Below, in pieces: positions 33,663-42,665 of a stretch of 64,000 bases of DNA (its first letter is position 1; every line of letters begins with the position of its first letter). Position numbers and translations under genes: made by a program. This DNA comes from Clostridium sp. CAG:678. GTDB taxonomy: Bacteria; Bacillota; Clostridia; Oscillospirales; Acutalibacteraceae. The stretch spans positions 210,126 to 274,125 of the forward strand of contig HF991825.1 in the NCBI GenBank assembly GCA_000431535.1, read 5' to 3'. The notes under the pieces were generated by a model. That model did no database searches. It was not told the DNA's origin and was given only the letters and a program-made list of their open reading frames with translations.

Positions 33663-34985
33663 GTGATCGGTGTTTTTGCAAAGATCTTCGGCGCTGTTAT
33701 GGGATTTTTCTATTCATTTTACAAGCGCCGCAAAACGGAAGATAAGATCGCGTTCATATCGCGCCAGAGCGAAACGCCGTCAACGGATTTCCGCTATCTT
33801 ATAAATGAGATAAAAACAAATTATCCGCAGTATAAAGTTACGGTGCTGTGCAAAATGATACCGTCCTCTTTCGGCGGAAAAATAAAGTATCTGGGGGAGA
33901 TGTTCCGCCAGATGAAAGCCTTTGCCACTTCAAAGGTGGTCGTGCTGGACGGATATTGTGTTCTTGCCTCTATGCTCAGGCATAAAAAGGATCTGAAGAT
34001 CATTCAGATCTGGCACGCCCTTGGCGCGTTCAAAAAATTCGGCAGATCCGTGCTGGATAAGGAGGGCGGCAAATCTTCCAAAACGGCAAAGGCGTTTAAG
34101 ATGCACAAGAATTACAGCCTTATCTCCGCAAGCGGAGACGCATGCGTGCCTTTCTTTTCCGAGGCGTTCGGCCAGCCTGAAAGCAGGTTTATACCTATCG
34201 GTATTCCGCGTATGGATTATCTTACGGATAAGGAAGAAAACGCAAGAGTGCGCGGCAATATCCTGCTGAAATATCCGCAGCTGGATAACGGGCGGAAAAA
34301 TATCCTTTACGCTCCCACGTTTCGTGATACGGATGAGGACAGGGCTGCCCTTGCCGCCGCAACAAAGGAACTTATTAATAAGGCAAACTATTCTGATTTT
34401 AACCTTATAGTAAAACACCATGTTGTGGATTCAAACAAAGAGCAGATTTATACCGATTCGCGTATGAATATGGCGGAGGGTGAAAACTTTACCGCCATGG
34501 ATTTCATGTGTGTTGCGGATTATGTTGTAACGGATTACAGTTCCGTTATCTATGAGGCGCTTTTAAAAGACCTGCCGATCTATATCTATTGTTTTGACAG
34601 CGATAAATATATAGACGAGCGCGGCTTTTATATTGATTTCTGGACGGATCTGCCCGCCCTGTATTCCAAAAACGCCAAGGGGATATGCGATTTTATCGCT
34701 TCCGGCATGCGGGCAAACAGCGAAAAGGAAGAAAAATTTAAAAAAGCGTATGTCAATAAGCGCTTTGATTCCATCACCGCCGAATACGGTAAACTTATAG
34801 ATGAACTTGCCCGCGGCGTTTATGACGGGCGTTACAATTACGGCGTTATTTCCGATGACGTTCAGCCTCAGGAGGAGCAGGAGAGCGCTGCTGATGATCA
34901 TAACGCGCAGGAGTCTCCTGACGATCCTGCTGTTAATACGGAAACTGCCGTAAACGAAGAAGAAACTGAGAATGAGCAAGATTAA
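33663..34985 (+). CDS. CDP-glycerol glycerophosphotransferase family protein (TagF/TagB-like) with acidic tail
   Basis: This 440-residue protein has a PF04464-type domain over about 55-380. Recognised by IQIWHALGAFKKFG (about 115-128), LYAPTFRDTDE and the nucleotide-binding-like DYVVTDYSSVIYEALL. Such enzymes polymerise glycerol phosphate on teichoic-type chains at the inner membrane face. An N-terminal hydrophobic segment (3-19) may anchor it. The last 40 residues are strongly acidic (Glu/Asp-rich, EEQESAADDHNAQE and onward) and unusual for the family. The start is GTG with GGGA upstream. Overlaps the next paralogue by 14 bases. Confidence 0.85.
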   Translation: MIGVFAKIFGAVMGFFYSFYKRRKTEDKIAFISRQSETPSTDFRYLINEIKTNYPQYKVTVLCKMIPSSFGGKIKYLGEMFRQMKAFATSKVVVLDGYCVLASMLRHKKDLKIIQIWHALGAFKKFGRSVLDKEGGKSSKTAKAFKMHKNYSLISASGDACVPFFSEAFGQPESRFIPIGIPRMDYLTDKEENARVRGNILLKYPQLDNGRKNILYAPTFRDTDEDRAALAAATKELINKANYSDFNLIVKHHVVDSNKEQIYTDSRMNMAEGENFTAMDFMCVADYVVTDYSSVIYEALLKDLPIYIYCFDSDKYIDERGFYIDFWTDLPALYSKNAKGICDFIASGMRANSEKEEKFKKAYVNKRFDSITAEYGKLIDELARGVYDGRYNYGVISDDVQPQEEQESAADDHNAQESPDDPAVNTETAVNEEETENEQD

Positions 34986-36090
34986 GTCGTTTTTATACCC
35001 TGCTCTGCAAAGAGCAAGATACGCGGGTTTCGCCGCCGAATTTGAAAAGGCTAAAAAACTTCCCATGAACGGTAAAAAAATACTGATGTATTCATCGTCA
35101 AAGGGAAAACTCGGCGGAAACCTGCTTGCCATAAAAAATTATATAGAGAATAACGGGCTTGATTATGAGATAAAAGCCGTAACTTCCGTTGAACCTTTGC
35201 CGCAAAGCGAACTTGCCGCCGAAATGGCGCAAAGCAAATTCATTCTGGTGGATGATTATGAGCCGCTTGTGTATGTTCTGCGCCTCAGACCGGGGCAGAA
35301 ACTGGTTCAGGTGTGGCACGCCATGGGCGCGTTCAAGCGTTTTGGTTACGGCAGAGCGTCGGCGGAAAAAAATTCAATCACCCATAAAAATTATACGGAT
35401 GCGATTGTCTCCTCGCCGGAGATCGTGCCGGTTTACGCCGAGGCATTCGGGATAGATGAAAGCCGTGTTAAGGCAACGGGCGCTCCGCGAACCGATTGCT
35501 TTTTTGACAGCGCTTACGTATCTTCCGCAAAGGCAAGGCTGTATGAAAAAGAGCCGCGCCTTCAGGGCAAAAAAATATGCCTGTTTGCCCCTACTTTCCG
35601 GGGAGAAAATGTGCATAACGCCTATTACCCCGCAGTCTTTTTTAATGCGGAAAGATTTATGGGCGCATTGCCGGCAGATTGGGCGCTGATCATTAAAATG
35701 CATCCGTTTATTAAAGAAAAAATATCCGTTCCCGCGGCGCTTTCGGAGCGTGTTTTTGATTTTTCGGATGAGCGGGAGATCAATGATATTCTTTTTATTA
35801 CGGATGTGCTCGTTACGGATTATTCATCCGTTATTTTTGAAAATGCCGTTATCGGCAACCCCGCCGTGCTTTACGCGCCGGATCTCAGCGAGTATGACGG
35901 CGGCAGGGGCTTTTATTATGATTATTCCGATTATTCGTGCGGAGAGGTCGTCTCGGATTTTGAGAGTCTTGCCCCCGCTGTTTTACGGGCAAAGCGCGGC
36001 AATGAAAAGCTTGCGGCTTTCAGAAAACGGTTTGTTCCTCTTTGTGACGGAAAATCGTGTGCAAGATTTGTTAATGAAATTTTGAAGTGA
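34972..36090 (+). CDS. CDP-glycerol glycerophosphotransferase family protein, second paralogue
   Basis: This 372-residue protein has the same fold as the preceding gene, with VQVWHAMGAFKRFGYG (about 111-126), LFAPTFRGENVH and LVTDYSSVIFENAV (about 282-295). It lacks both the N-terminal hydrophobic segment and the acidic tail. Two consecutive, diverged copies suggest a primer (TagB-like) and a polymerase (TagF-like) division of labour, or a heteromeric enzyme; the order cannot be assigned. No CDP-glycerol synthase (tarD) or tarI/tarJ gene is in the window. Confidence 0.85.
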   Translation: MSKIKSFLYPALQRARYAGFAAEFEKAKKLPMNGKKILMYSSSKGKLGGNLLAIKNYIENNGLDYEIKAVTSVEPLPQSELAAEMAQSKFILVDDYEPLVYVLRLRPGQKLVQVWHAMGAFKRFGYGRASAEKNSITHKNYTDAIVSSPEIVPVYAEAFGIDESRVKATGAPRTDCFFDSAYVSSAKARLYEKEPRLQGKKICLFAPTFRGENVHNAYYPAVFFNAERFMGALPADWALIIKMHPFIKEKISVPAALSERVFDFSDEREINDILFITDVLVTDYSSVIFENAVIGNPAVLYAPDLSEYDGGRGFYYDYSDYSCGEVVSDFESLAPAVLRAKRGNEKLAAFRKRFVPLCDGKSCARFVNEILK

Positions 36091-36095
36091 GGAAA

Positions 36096-37286
36096 ATGAG
36101 TTACAGTTTATCAGCGAAATTCGCAAATTTAAAACCTTCCGCGGTCAGGGAGATCCTTAAAGTCACCAATGAGCCGGGCATGATCGCATTTGCCGGCGGC
36201 TCGCCGGATACCGCGGCTTTTCCCTGTGAAGAAGTTAAAAAGATATCGGCGGAAATACTTGGCGAAGATCCTGTTTCCGCGCTTGTTTACGGCGTTTCAG
36301 AGGGCTATGAGCCGCTTCGTGAAACCGTAAGAAAATGGCTGAAACGGCGCGGCAACATCGGCACGGATGAAGATGTTGTTATCATAACCGCCGGCGGCAC
36401 GCAGGTCATGGATATTACCACACGTGTGCTCACGTCAGAGGGCGATACCGTTATCTGCGAGGAACCGTCTTTTATTGGTTCCTTAAACTGTTTCCGCTCC
36501 CACGGCTGCAAACTCGCCGGCGTTCCTATTGATGCAGACGGCATGAATATGCAGGCGCTGGAAAGGGTTATAAAAGAAAATCCCAACGCCAAATTTATTT
36601 ATACGATTCCGAATTTCCAGAACCCCGGCGGCACAACGATGAGCCTGGAAAAGCGCAAAAGAATGTATGAACTGGCGCTCCAAAACGATCTGGTGATCTT
36701 AGAGGATGATCCTTACGGCAACCTGCGTGTGGCAGGGGAGGATGTGCCTGCAATCAAAAGCATGGATACCGAAGGCATCGTTTTTTATGCCGGTTCGTTT
36801 TCCAAGATCCTTGCGCCCGGCATCAGGGTTGCCTATGCCGTTATCCCCAAAAAAGCGGCAGGCGCTTTTACGATCGGCAAGCAGGTGTCGGACGTGCATA
36901 CGGGCGTGCTTAATCAGATGATCGTTTCCCGCTGGTTTGATGAATATGACGTGGACCGGCATATTCTGGATATCCGCAAAATCTATAAGCGCAAACTGGA
37001 TTTGATGTGCGATTGTCTGGATCGGTACTGCGCCGGTTTTATAACCTATGTTCGCCCGCAGGGCGGTCTCTTTATCTGGGCAAAACTGCCGGATGATGTG
37101 GATATGCTGCAATATGTAAACGCCCTGCTGGAACGGAAAGTGGCAGTGGTTCCCGGCAGTGCGTTTATGACGGATGATACGGCGCCTTGCAGTTATATCC
37201 GCCTGAATTTCTCCACCCCCAGCGATGCGGATATCGTTAAGGGCGTTCAGATCATGGGCGAAGTTGCGGAAAAATTCAGAAAATAA
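36096..37286 (+). CDS. PLP-dependent aminotransferase, LysN/2-aminoadipate type
   Basis: This 396-residue fold-type I aminotransferase resembles the MocR-related class I group (2-aminoadipate/aromatic/branched-chain). Features: FAGGSPDTAAFP (about 32), TIPNFQNPGG (substrate/cofactor Asn), ILEDDPYGNLR and the PLP lysine in AGSFSKILAPGIRVAY (about 235). The ATG at 36096 sits close behind GAGG; a GTG three codons upstream, overlapping the previous stop, is the alternative. The real amino-acid substrate cannot be read from sequence. Short distance to both neighbours suggests co-transcription. Confidence 0.88.
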   Translation: MSYSLSAKFANLKPSAVREILKVTNEPGMIAFAGGSPDTAAFPCEEVKKISAEILGEDPVSALVYGVSEGYEPLRETVRKWLKRRGNIGTDEDVVIITAGGTQVMDITTRVLTSEGDTVICEEPSFIGSLNCFRSHGCKLAGVPIDADGMNMQALERVIKENPNAKFIYTIPNFQNPGGTTMSLEKRKRMYELALQNDLVILEDDPYGNLRVAGEDVPAIKSMDTEGIVFYAGSFSKILAPGIRVAYAVIPKKAAGAFTIGKQVSDVHTGVLNQMIVSRWFDEYDVDRHILDIRKIYKRKLDLMCDCLDRYCAGFITYVRPQGGLFIWAKLPDDVDMLQYVNALLERKVAVVPGSAFMTDDTAPCSYIRLNFSTPSDADIVKGVQIMGEVAEKFRK

Positions 37287-37328
37287 ATACAAGATTTATA
37301 ATTTATAGGATAAAGGACGGATTTCATT

Positions 37329-38342
37329 ATGGCAGAACAACAAGTTGCGGAAAAAAGAAAAAGAAGTTTATCGCTGATACAGCCCACCTCCGTGCCTACT
37401 TTGGGCAATTATCTGGGCGCAATGCGCGGCTGGGCGGCTTTTCAGCAGGAATTTGACACGGTTTACGGCGTTGCGGATCTGCATTCCATCACCGTGCGCC
37501 AGGATCCGCAGAAACTCAGAAAACAGACCAATGAGCTTTTTGCCATGCTCCTCGCTTTGGGACTTGACCCGGATCAGGGAATCGTTTTCATTCAGTCGCA
37601 AGTGCCCACGCACACGCAGCTCGGCTGGATTCTGAATTGTTTTACGCAGTTCGGCGAACTTTCCAGAATGACCCAGTTTAAGGATAAGGCGGCGCAGCAT
37701 AAGGATAACGTAAACGCCGGTTTGTTTACATATCCGTGCCTGATGGCGGCGGATATCCTGCTCTATCAGGCGGATATTGTGCCGGTCGGCGCAGATCAGA
37801 AACAGCATCTGGAGATCACCCGCGATATCGCGGCGCGTTTTAACGGTATCTACGGCAATGTGTTTACCGTGCCGGATGCCTATATTCCCAAAACGGGCGC
37901 GGCAAGGGTCATGAGTTTGCAGGATCCCTCCCGCAAGATGAGCAAATCCGATCCCAACCCCAAGGGCACGATCTATCTTACTGACGCGCCGGAGACGATC
38001 ATGAAAAAATTCAAATCTGCGGTGACGGATAGTGAGATGTGTGTCCGCTATGCAGAGGGCAAGGACGGTATCAATAATCTGATGACGATTTATTCCGCCG
38101 TTACGGGAGACAGTTTGGAAAAGATCGAATCCGATTTTGCCGGCAAAGGTTACGGCGATTTCAAAAATGCCGTGGGCGAGGCAGTTGTTGCCGAACTGGA
38201 GCCGTTCCAGAAAAAGTATAACGAGATCATTGCCGATAAGCAGTATCTTAAGGAATGTCAGCAGAAAGGCGCGGAAAAAGCGCTTCGTGTTTCTTCACGC
38301 ACGCTTGGCAAAGTCATGAAAAAAGTGGGATTTCTGATCTGA
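37329..38342 (+). CDS. trpS: Tryptophanyl-tRNA synthetase
   Basis: This 337-residue class I synthetase charges tRNA-Trp. The HIGH-equivalent is TLGNYLG (24-30) after SLIQPTSVP, and KMSKS is at about 204. The family specificity segments GADQKQHLEITRD and FTQFGELSRMTQFKDK are intact. It carries a 12-residue basic extension before the usual start (AEQQVAEKRKR). No T-box leader is visible in the 42 bases upstream, so it depends on an operon promoter or an unseen one. Confidence 0.95.
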   Translation: MAEQQVAEKRKRSLSLIQPTSVPTLGNYLGAMRGWAAFQQEFDTVYGVADLHSITVRQDPQKLRKQTNELFAMLLALGLDPDQGIVFIQSQVPTHTQLGWILNCFTQFGELSRMTQFKDKAAQHKDNVNAGLFTYPCLMAADILLYQADIVPVGADQKQHLEITRDIAARFNGIYGNVFTVPDAYIPKTGAARVMSLQDPSRKMSKSDPNPKGTIYLTDAPETIMKKFKSAVTDSEMCVRYAEGKDGINNLMTIYSAVTGDSLEKIESDFAGKGYGDFKNAVGEAVVAELEPFQKKYNEIIADKQYLKECQQKGAEKALRVSSRTLGKVMKKVGFLI

Positions 38343-38384
38343 CGGTTCCGTTTTTCGGCATAGTTTATTTTCAGACTACTCAAT

Positions 38385-38416
38385 GGGGAGCAGGCTTTTT
38401 TGCCGCTCCCTTTTTG
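38385..38416 (+). terminator. Rho-independent terminator after trpS
   Basis: Stem GGGAGC/GCTCCC extended inward by GGC/GCC with one bulged A, then T5GT3. Confidence 0.8.
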
Positions 38417-38422
38417 TTTCGG

Positions 38423-38451
38423 TTGCTATAGGGTTCGGTTTGCTTTATAAT
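38423..38451 (+). promoter_or_regulatory. Promoter of the Gfo/Idh/MocA oxidoreductase gene
   Basis: TTGCTA (38423-38428), 17-base spacer, TATAAT (38446-38451), about 35 bases before the start. Confidence 0.7.
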
Positions 38452-38485
38452 GTGTTTATAACGAATCCGGGAAAGGTGGTCTTTT

Positions 38486-39454
38486 ATGAATAACTTCAGA
38501 TGGGCATATATCGGCAGCGGCAATATCGCCGAATCCACGGCGCGCGATATCCTGCACGGTGCGCACAGTATTGTTTCTGTTTACGGCAGAAACGAGGAAA
38601 AGGTGCGGGCATTTGCCCAAAAATACGGCGCGCAGAGTTTTACGGATTTTGAAAGCGCTGTCAGCCGGGCGGATGTGGACGGCGTGTATATCGCAACGCC
38701 CCACACTTCACATGTGGACTATGCCGTTCGCGCCATGCGCCTCGGCAAACCCGTTTTGTGTGAAAAACCTGTGGGCGTAAGCGTTCAGGATGTTGACACC
38801 CTTATAAATACTGCAAAAGAAGAAAACATATATTTTTGTGAGGCAATGTGGACCTGGTTTTCCGATGTTGCCCTAACGGTGAAAAATTGGGTGCAGAGCG
38901 GCGAGATCGGCAGCGTTAAGGAAGTGGTGATCAATTATGCCTTTCCCGGCGTTCTGATGCCGAAAAATTCCCGTGTGTTAATGCCGGAAACCGCCGGCGG
39001 CGCTCTGCTGGATATCGGCATTTATCCCATTACCTACTGCTATAATCTGTTTGGGTATCCCAAAGATATCCGCTGCCGCGGCAGGCTTAAAAACGGAATC
39101 GATATCAGTGAGACCGTCACGCTGCAATATGACGGCTTTGACTGCACACTGCATATGTCTTTATGCACGCTCAAGGAAAACTGCATCATCAAAGGCACAA
39201 AAGGCACGGTCAGCCTGCCGGCTTTTTTCCATATGGCGTCCAAAGCCGTTCTGAAACATGAAAACGGCAGGCAGGTGTTTAAGGGAAAAACGGATTATTT
39301 AACGGAATTTACCCGCGCAGCGCAGGAGATTCGTGCAGGCAGAAAGGAATCGGCATATATTCCGTTTGCGGCAACAAGAAATTGTATGCTTATCCTGGAT
39401 GAATGCCGCCGTCAGCTTGGTCTTGTTTATCCTTTTGAAAAACAGGGTGTTTAA
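38486..39454 (+). CDS. Gfo/Idh/MocA-family NAD(P)-dependent oxidoreductase
   Basis: This 322-residue protein has a Rossmann domain opening WAYIGSGNIAEST (6-18), then IATPHTSHVDYAVRAMRLGKPVLCEKPVG with the conserved EKP (about 92-96; given in part) and a C-terminal alpha/beta sheet domain with GGALLDIGIYPITYCYNLFG. Family members oxidise or reduce sugars, inositols and dihydrodiols. Substrate unknown. GGTGG ribosome site. It is monocistronic and ends about 94 bases before the promoter of the aminotransferase-transketolase unit, to which it might be functionally but not transcriptionally linked. Confidence 0.9.
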   Translation: MNNFRWAYIGSGNIAESTARDILHGAHSIVSVYGRNEEKVRAFAQKYGAQSFTDFESAVSRADVDGVYIATPHTSHVDYAVRAMRLGKPVLCEKPVGVSVQDVDTLINTAKEENIYFCEAMWTWFSDVALTVKNWVQSGEIGSVKEVVINYAFPGVLMPKNSRVLMPETAGGALLDIGIYPITYCYNLFGYPKDIRCRGRLKNGIDISETVTLQYDGFDCTLHMSLCTLKENCIIKGTKGTVSLPAFFHMASKAVLKHENGRQVFKGKTDYLTEFTRAAQEIRAGRKESAYIPFAATRNCMLILDECRRQLGLVYPFEKQGV

Positions 39455-39547
39455 GATGCGGCGCGGCAACGAAAAAAATTATACTGTCTGTTATTGCTGT
39501 TATTAAATATAACTAAAAGATATTGTTAATTTTGTAACTCTTTGTAA

Positions 39548-39577
39548 TTGACCCCGCTGATTGCAGTGTGGTATAAT
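39548..39577 (+). promoter_or_regulatory. Promoter of the SCP2/aminotransferase/transketolase operon
   Basis: TTGACC (39548-39553), 18-base spacer, perfect TATAAT (39572-39577). An approximately 85-base leader follows, with a 7-bp stem GAAATCC/GGATTTC (39607-39613 with 39633-39639). Confidence 0.8.
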
Positions 39578-39667
39578 AATTTGTGTATTTTGGCAAAGTA
39601 TTGCGGGAAATCCTCTCATTTCGAACGGATCCGGATTTCTCATGCTTGCTTTAAAGGAGGAATTGTT

Positions 39668-40432
39668 TTGACTGAAGCAAAAGCAATGGCATATGTGAAT
39701 ATGTACGGCGTTTTGGCTACGCTTGAAAACTTGTGTGAAATTGACGCAGAGGCAAAGGATATCCTTGCAGCCATGAAATCTCCCGTTTCGCTCTGTTTTG
39801 ACGTGGCAAACGGCCCGTGCGGCACATTCCATTTTACAAAAGGCGGCTGTAAATTCAGGGAGGGCTCGGCAGGCTGCACCTGCAAGATGAATTTTTCCTC
39901 TCCTGAAAAATTTAACGCGCTGATAGACAGCGCCAAGCCCGGTATTCCCACAAAAGGTGTTGTTCAGGTTCTGTCTTTCCTGCTCGGCACATTTACCAAA
40001 CTTACCGACCGGCTTACCAAGCTTTTAAGACCCAGTGAGGAGGATCTGAAAAACAAGGCGTTTTTTGAAGAATCCACCATCCTCACGTTTTATACCATCG
40101 CCGGCGCCATCTCTGCGCTTGCCAATTCGGATTCCATTTCTATGTTCACCGCAAAAAGCACGGTGGACGGTGTGGTTTCCATGGGTATCAAAGATAAATG
40201 CTATGCGGCGATCCAGGTCAAAAACCATCATTTTACAACAATAAAAGAAAAACCGTCCAACCCGAGAGCGGTTATGGAATTTGCGGATATAGAACTTGCG
40301 CACGGTCTGTTCACGGGCACGGCGTCCACCATTGCGGAACTCTGCGAGGGCAATATCTATATGGCGGGCATGATCTCCATGGTAGATAATCTCAACCGCA
40401 TACTGGACAGAGTTGCCGTTTATCTCGGCTGA
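39668..40432 (+). CDS. Tandem SCP2-like (lipid-carrier type) protein A
   Basis: This 254-residue soluble protein has no signal peptide. Two modules of similar layout are visible: about 25-100, with CKMNFSSPEKFNALI at 72-86, and about 150-250, with AVMEFADIELAHGLF then CEGNIYMAGMISMVDNL. Both resemble SCP2 sterol-carrier folds, which bind acyl chains. The segment FSSxEKxNA is shared with the last gene of this operon, so the two are paralogues. Cysteine-rich in module 1 (C43, C51, C61, C70, C72). The start is TTG at 39668 with AAAGGAGG seven bases upstream; longer in-frame starts overlap the promoter. The family call is by pattern only. Confidence 0.6.
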   Translation: MTEAKAMAYVNMYGVLATLENLCEIDAEAKDILAAMKSPVSLCFDVANGPCGTFHFTKGGCKFREGSAGCTCKMNFSSPEKFNALIDSAKPGIPTKGVVQVLSFLLGTFTKLTDRLTKLLRPSEEDLKNKAFFEESTILTFYTIAGAISALANSDSISMFTAKSTVDGVVSMGIKDKCYAAIQVKNHHFTTIKEKPSNPRAVMEFADIELAHGLFTGTASTIAELCEGNIYMAGMISMVDNLNRILDRVAVYLG

Positions 40433-40451
40433 TAAGGAGGATGTTGCAGAT

Positions 40452-41726
40452 ATGAGTAAATTTCCCGAATATAAACATGAAAAGAGCCAGGAGTGGTTTA
40501 AAAGAGCGCTTGCGGCGATTCCCTCCGGCGTATACGGCCATCTCGGCCCCAGTGAGGGCCTGTTTCTTCCCATCACAAAATGGCCCCTTATGAGCGATCA
40601 TGCAAAGGGTACATATTTCTGGGATGTGGACGGCAATAAATATCTTGATTTTATGTGCGCTTACGGCCCCAATGTGCTCGGCTACTGCGATGATGATGTA
40701 GACGCTGCTGCTATAGAGCAGTTAAGGCGCGGCAACTGCACCACTTCTCCATCCTACAAAATGGTGGAGTGCGCCGAGCTTCTGAAAGACACCGTTGCGT
40801 GCGCGGACTGGGCTTTCTTTATGAAAAACGGCTCAGACGCAACCACGTTTTCCGTTATGTGCGCAAGGGCGCATACCGGCAAGAAAAAGATGTTCTTCCT
40901 TCAGGGGTATTACCACGGCGATTTCCAGTGGGCGCAGAAAGTGGATTATCCCGGTATCCTGCCGGAGGAAGTTGCAAACAATGTTGTAATCCCGTGGTTT
41001 GATCTGGAGGCATTGCAGCAGGCTTATGACGAATGCGGCGGGGACGTTGCCGGCCTGATTGCCCAGCCGTATGATCACGGCAATTTCAAGGATAACGAAT
41101 GCGCAACCAAGGATTACTGGCAGGCCGTGCGCAAGTTCTGTGATGAGCACGGTATGGTTCTGATCTTTGATGACGTGCGCACGGGATTCAGGCTCGATCT
41201 TGCAGGTTCAGACCATTATTACGGCATAAAAGCGGATCTGATCTGCTTCTGCAAAGCGCTTGCAAACGGCTATAATATGTCTGCTGTCTGCGGCGGGGAG
41301 CATATGAAATCCACTGCTTCTTCCGTTACCTACACAGGTTCTTACTGGATGAGCGCGGAGCCGTTTGCGGCATGTCTTGCCTGCATAGATAAAATGAAAA
41401 AACTGGATGTGCCCAATCTTTTCAGAAAACTCGGCACAGAACTGACCCAGGGCTTTACCAAAGCGGCAGAGGAACACGGATTTAATCTTGTTGTATCCGG
41501 CGAGCCGGCGCTGTTCTATCTCAGGATCGCGAATGACGACAGCTTGATGCTGCACCAGGAATGGATCGCGGAATGCGTTTCAAGAGGTCTGTTCCTCGCT
41601 TCCCACCACAACCATTTTATAAATGCGGCGGTAACGCAGGATGATATCAAACTTGCCGTGGATATTGCAGAGGATGCTTTCGGCGTAGTGGCGAAACGGC
41701 ATCCGGAGATCGAAGGACTCAAATAA
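40452..41726 (+). CDS. Class III aminotransferase, glutamate-1-semialdehyde-mutase-like
   Basis: This 424-residue PLP enzyme has FMKNGSDATTFSVMCAR (phosphate-binding), LIFDDVRTGFR (cofactor Asp in a DxxxxGFR context) and the PLP lysine in CFCKALANGYNMSAVCG (about 268). It resembles HemL but lies far from any haem gene and has a DDVRTGFR in place of the usual DEVMTGFR. I infer amino transfer to or within a ketone/aldehyde made by the neighbouring transketolase. AAGGAGG lies 11 bases before the ATG; an ATG right at the end of that site is less likely. The length is normal. Confidence 0.85.
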   Translation: MSKFPEYKHEKSQEWFKRALAAIPSGVYGHLGPSEGLFLPITKWPLMSDHAKGTYFWDVDGNKYLDFMCAYGPNVLGYCDDDVDAAAIEQLRRGNCTTSPSYKMVECAELLKDTVACADWAFFMKNGSDATTFSVMCARAHTGKKKMFFLQGYYHGDFQWAQKVDYPGILPEEVANNVVIPWFDLEALQQAYDECGGDVAGLIAQPYDHGNFKDNECATKDYWQAVRKFCDEHGMVLIFDDVRTGFRLDLAGSDHYYGIKADLICFCKALANGYNMSAVCGGEHMKSTASSVTYTGSYWMSAEPFAACLACIDKMKKLDVPNLFRKLGTELTQGFTKAAEEHGFNLVVSGEPALFYLRIANDDSLMLHQEWIAECVSRGLFLASHHNHFINAAVTQDDIKLAVDIAEDAFGVVAKRHPEIEGLK

Positions 41727-41768
41727 TCGTTTACATAGATCCGATTATTTATTTAAGGAGGAAAATTT

Positions 41769-42662
41769 ATGCCAGCAAATTACAAGCCATTTGATAAAGA
41801 AGAATGGCTCCGCCTGGAAAAAAAGGCGGATGAACTCAGGCGTCTTACCGTTCAGACCACGGTCTGGGGCGGCTCGGGCCACATCGGCGGCGCGATGAGC
41901 GCAATGGACGCGATGACGATTCTTTATCACCGCTTTATGAAACTTGACGTCAATAACCCGGATCTGGAGGATCGGGACAGATTTGTTCTCTCAAAAGGTC
42001 ATGCCGCAGTTGGTTATGGCCCGGTCATCTGCGATTACGGCTTTATGGACGTGGAAGGTCTTCATAACTTTAACCTTACCGGCTCGCTCTTCGGTATGCA
42101 TCTGGATTGCAATAAGATCAAAGGTGTAGACTGCTCCAGCGGTTCGCTCGGTCACGGGCTGTCCCTTGCCTGCGGTTTTGCGCTTGCGGGCAGAGTGAAG
42201 GGTATCGACTATATGAACTATGTTCTTACGGGTGACGGCGAGCTCAATGAAGGCTCCAACTGGGAGGCGGCAATGACTGCCGCGCAGTTCAAGCTCTCCA
42301 ATGTCGTTGTGCTTGTGGATAACAATAAGTGCATGATCGACGGCAGAGTGGACGACGAAATGAAAGTTGAGCCGCTCGACAAGAAGTTTGAGGCTTTCGG
42401 CTTCCTTGTTGAAAGGGTGGACGGCCAGAATATGAAAGAACTCAACGGCGCCATCGAAAACGCCATCAATAACCATAAGAACGGCGGCGACAAGCCTTAT
42501 GCCATTATTATGGATACCGTGAAAGGCGCGGGCATTGATTTTATGGAAGATGATTATCACTGGCATTACGGCGCGCTGGACGACGAAAAAACAAAGAAAT
42601 GCTATGACAGTCTTGATCAATATTACGCGGCTCGTGTGGCGCGCGCGGAAAAGGAGGCGTAA
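41769..42662 (+). CDS. Transketolase, N-terminal (TPP-binding) subunit
   Basis: This 297-residue half-transketolase carries the pyrophosphate end of the TPP site: GGSGHIGGAMSAMDAM (about 36-51), RFVLSKGHAAVGYG and the metal/TPP motif LTGDGELNEGSNWEAA (about 155-170) through VLVDNNK. It combines with the next gene product to form an active split transketolase, moving two-carbon ketol units between sugar phosphates or other aldehydes. AAGGAGG at seven bases. The two halves are three bases apart. Specialised rather than housekeeping use is inferred from the cluster. Confidence 0.92.
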   Translation: MPANYKPFDKEEWLRLEKKADELRRLTVQTTVWGGSGHIGGAMSAMDAMTILYHRFMKLDVNNPDLEDRDRFVLSKGHAAVGYGPVICDYGFMDVEGLHNFNLTGSLFGMHLDCNKIKGVDCSSGSLGHGLSLACGFALAGRVKGIDYMNYVLTGDGELNEGSNWEAAMTAAQFKLSNVVVLVDNNKCMIDGRVDDEMKVEPLDKKFEAFGFLVERVDGQNMKELNGAIENAINNHKNGGDKPYAIIMDTVKGAGIDFMEDDYHWHYGALDDEKTKKCYDSLDQYYAARVARAEKEA

Positions 42663-42665
42663 GCT

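Noticed and set aside
37287-37328. T-box leader for trpS
   Set aside because: Only 42 bases separate trpS from the upstream gene, far too short for a T-box.
39548-39667. Longer start for SCP2-like gene A
   Set aside because: The extension begins within the promoter -35 box and would be upstream of the transcription start; the TTG at 39668 has an ideal ribosome site.
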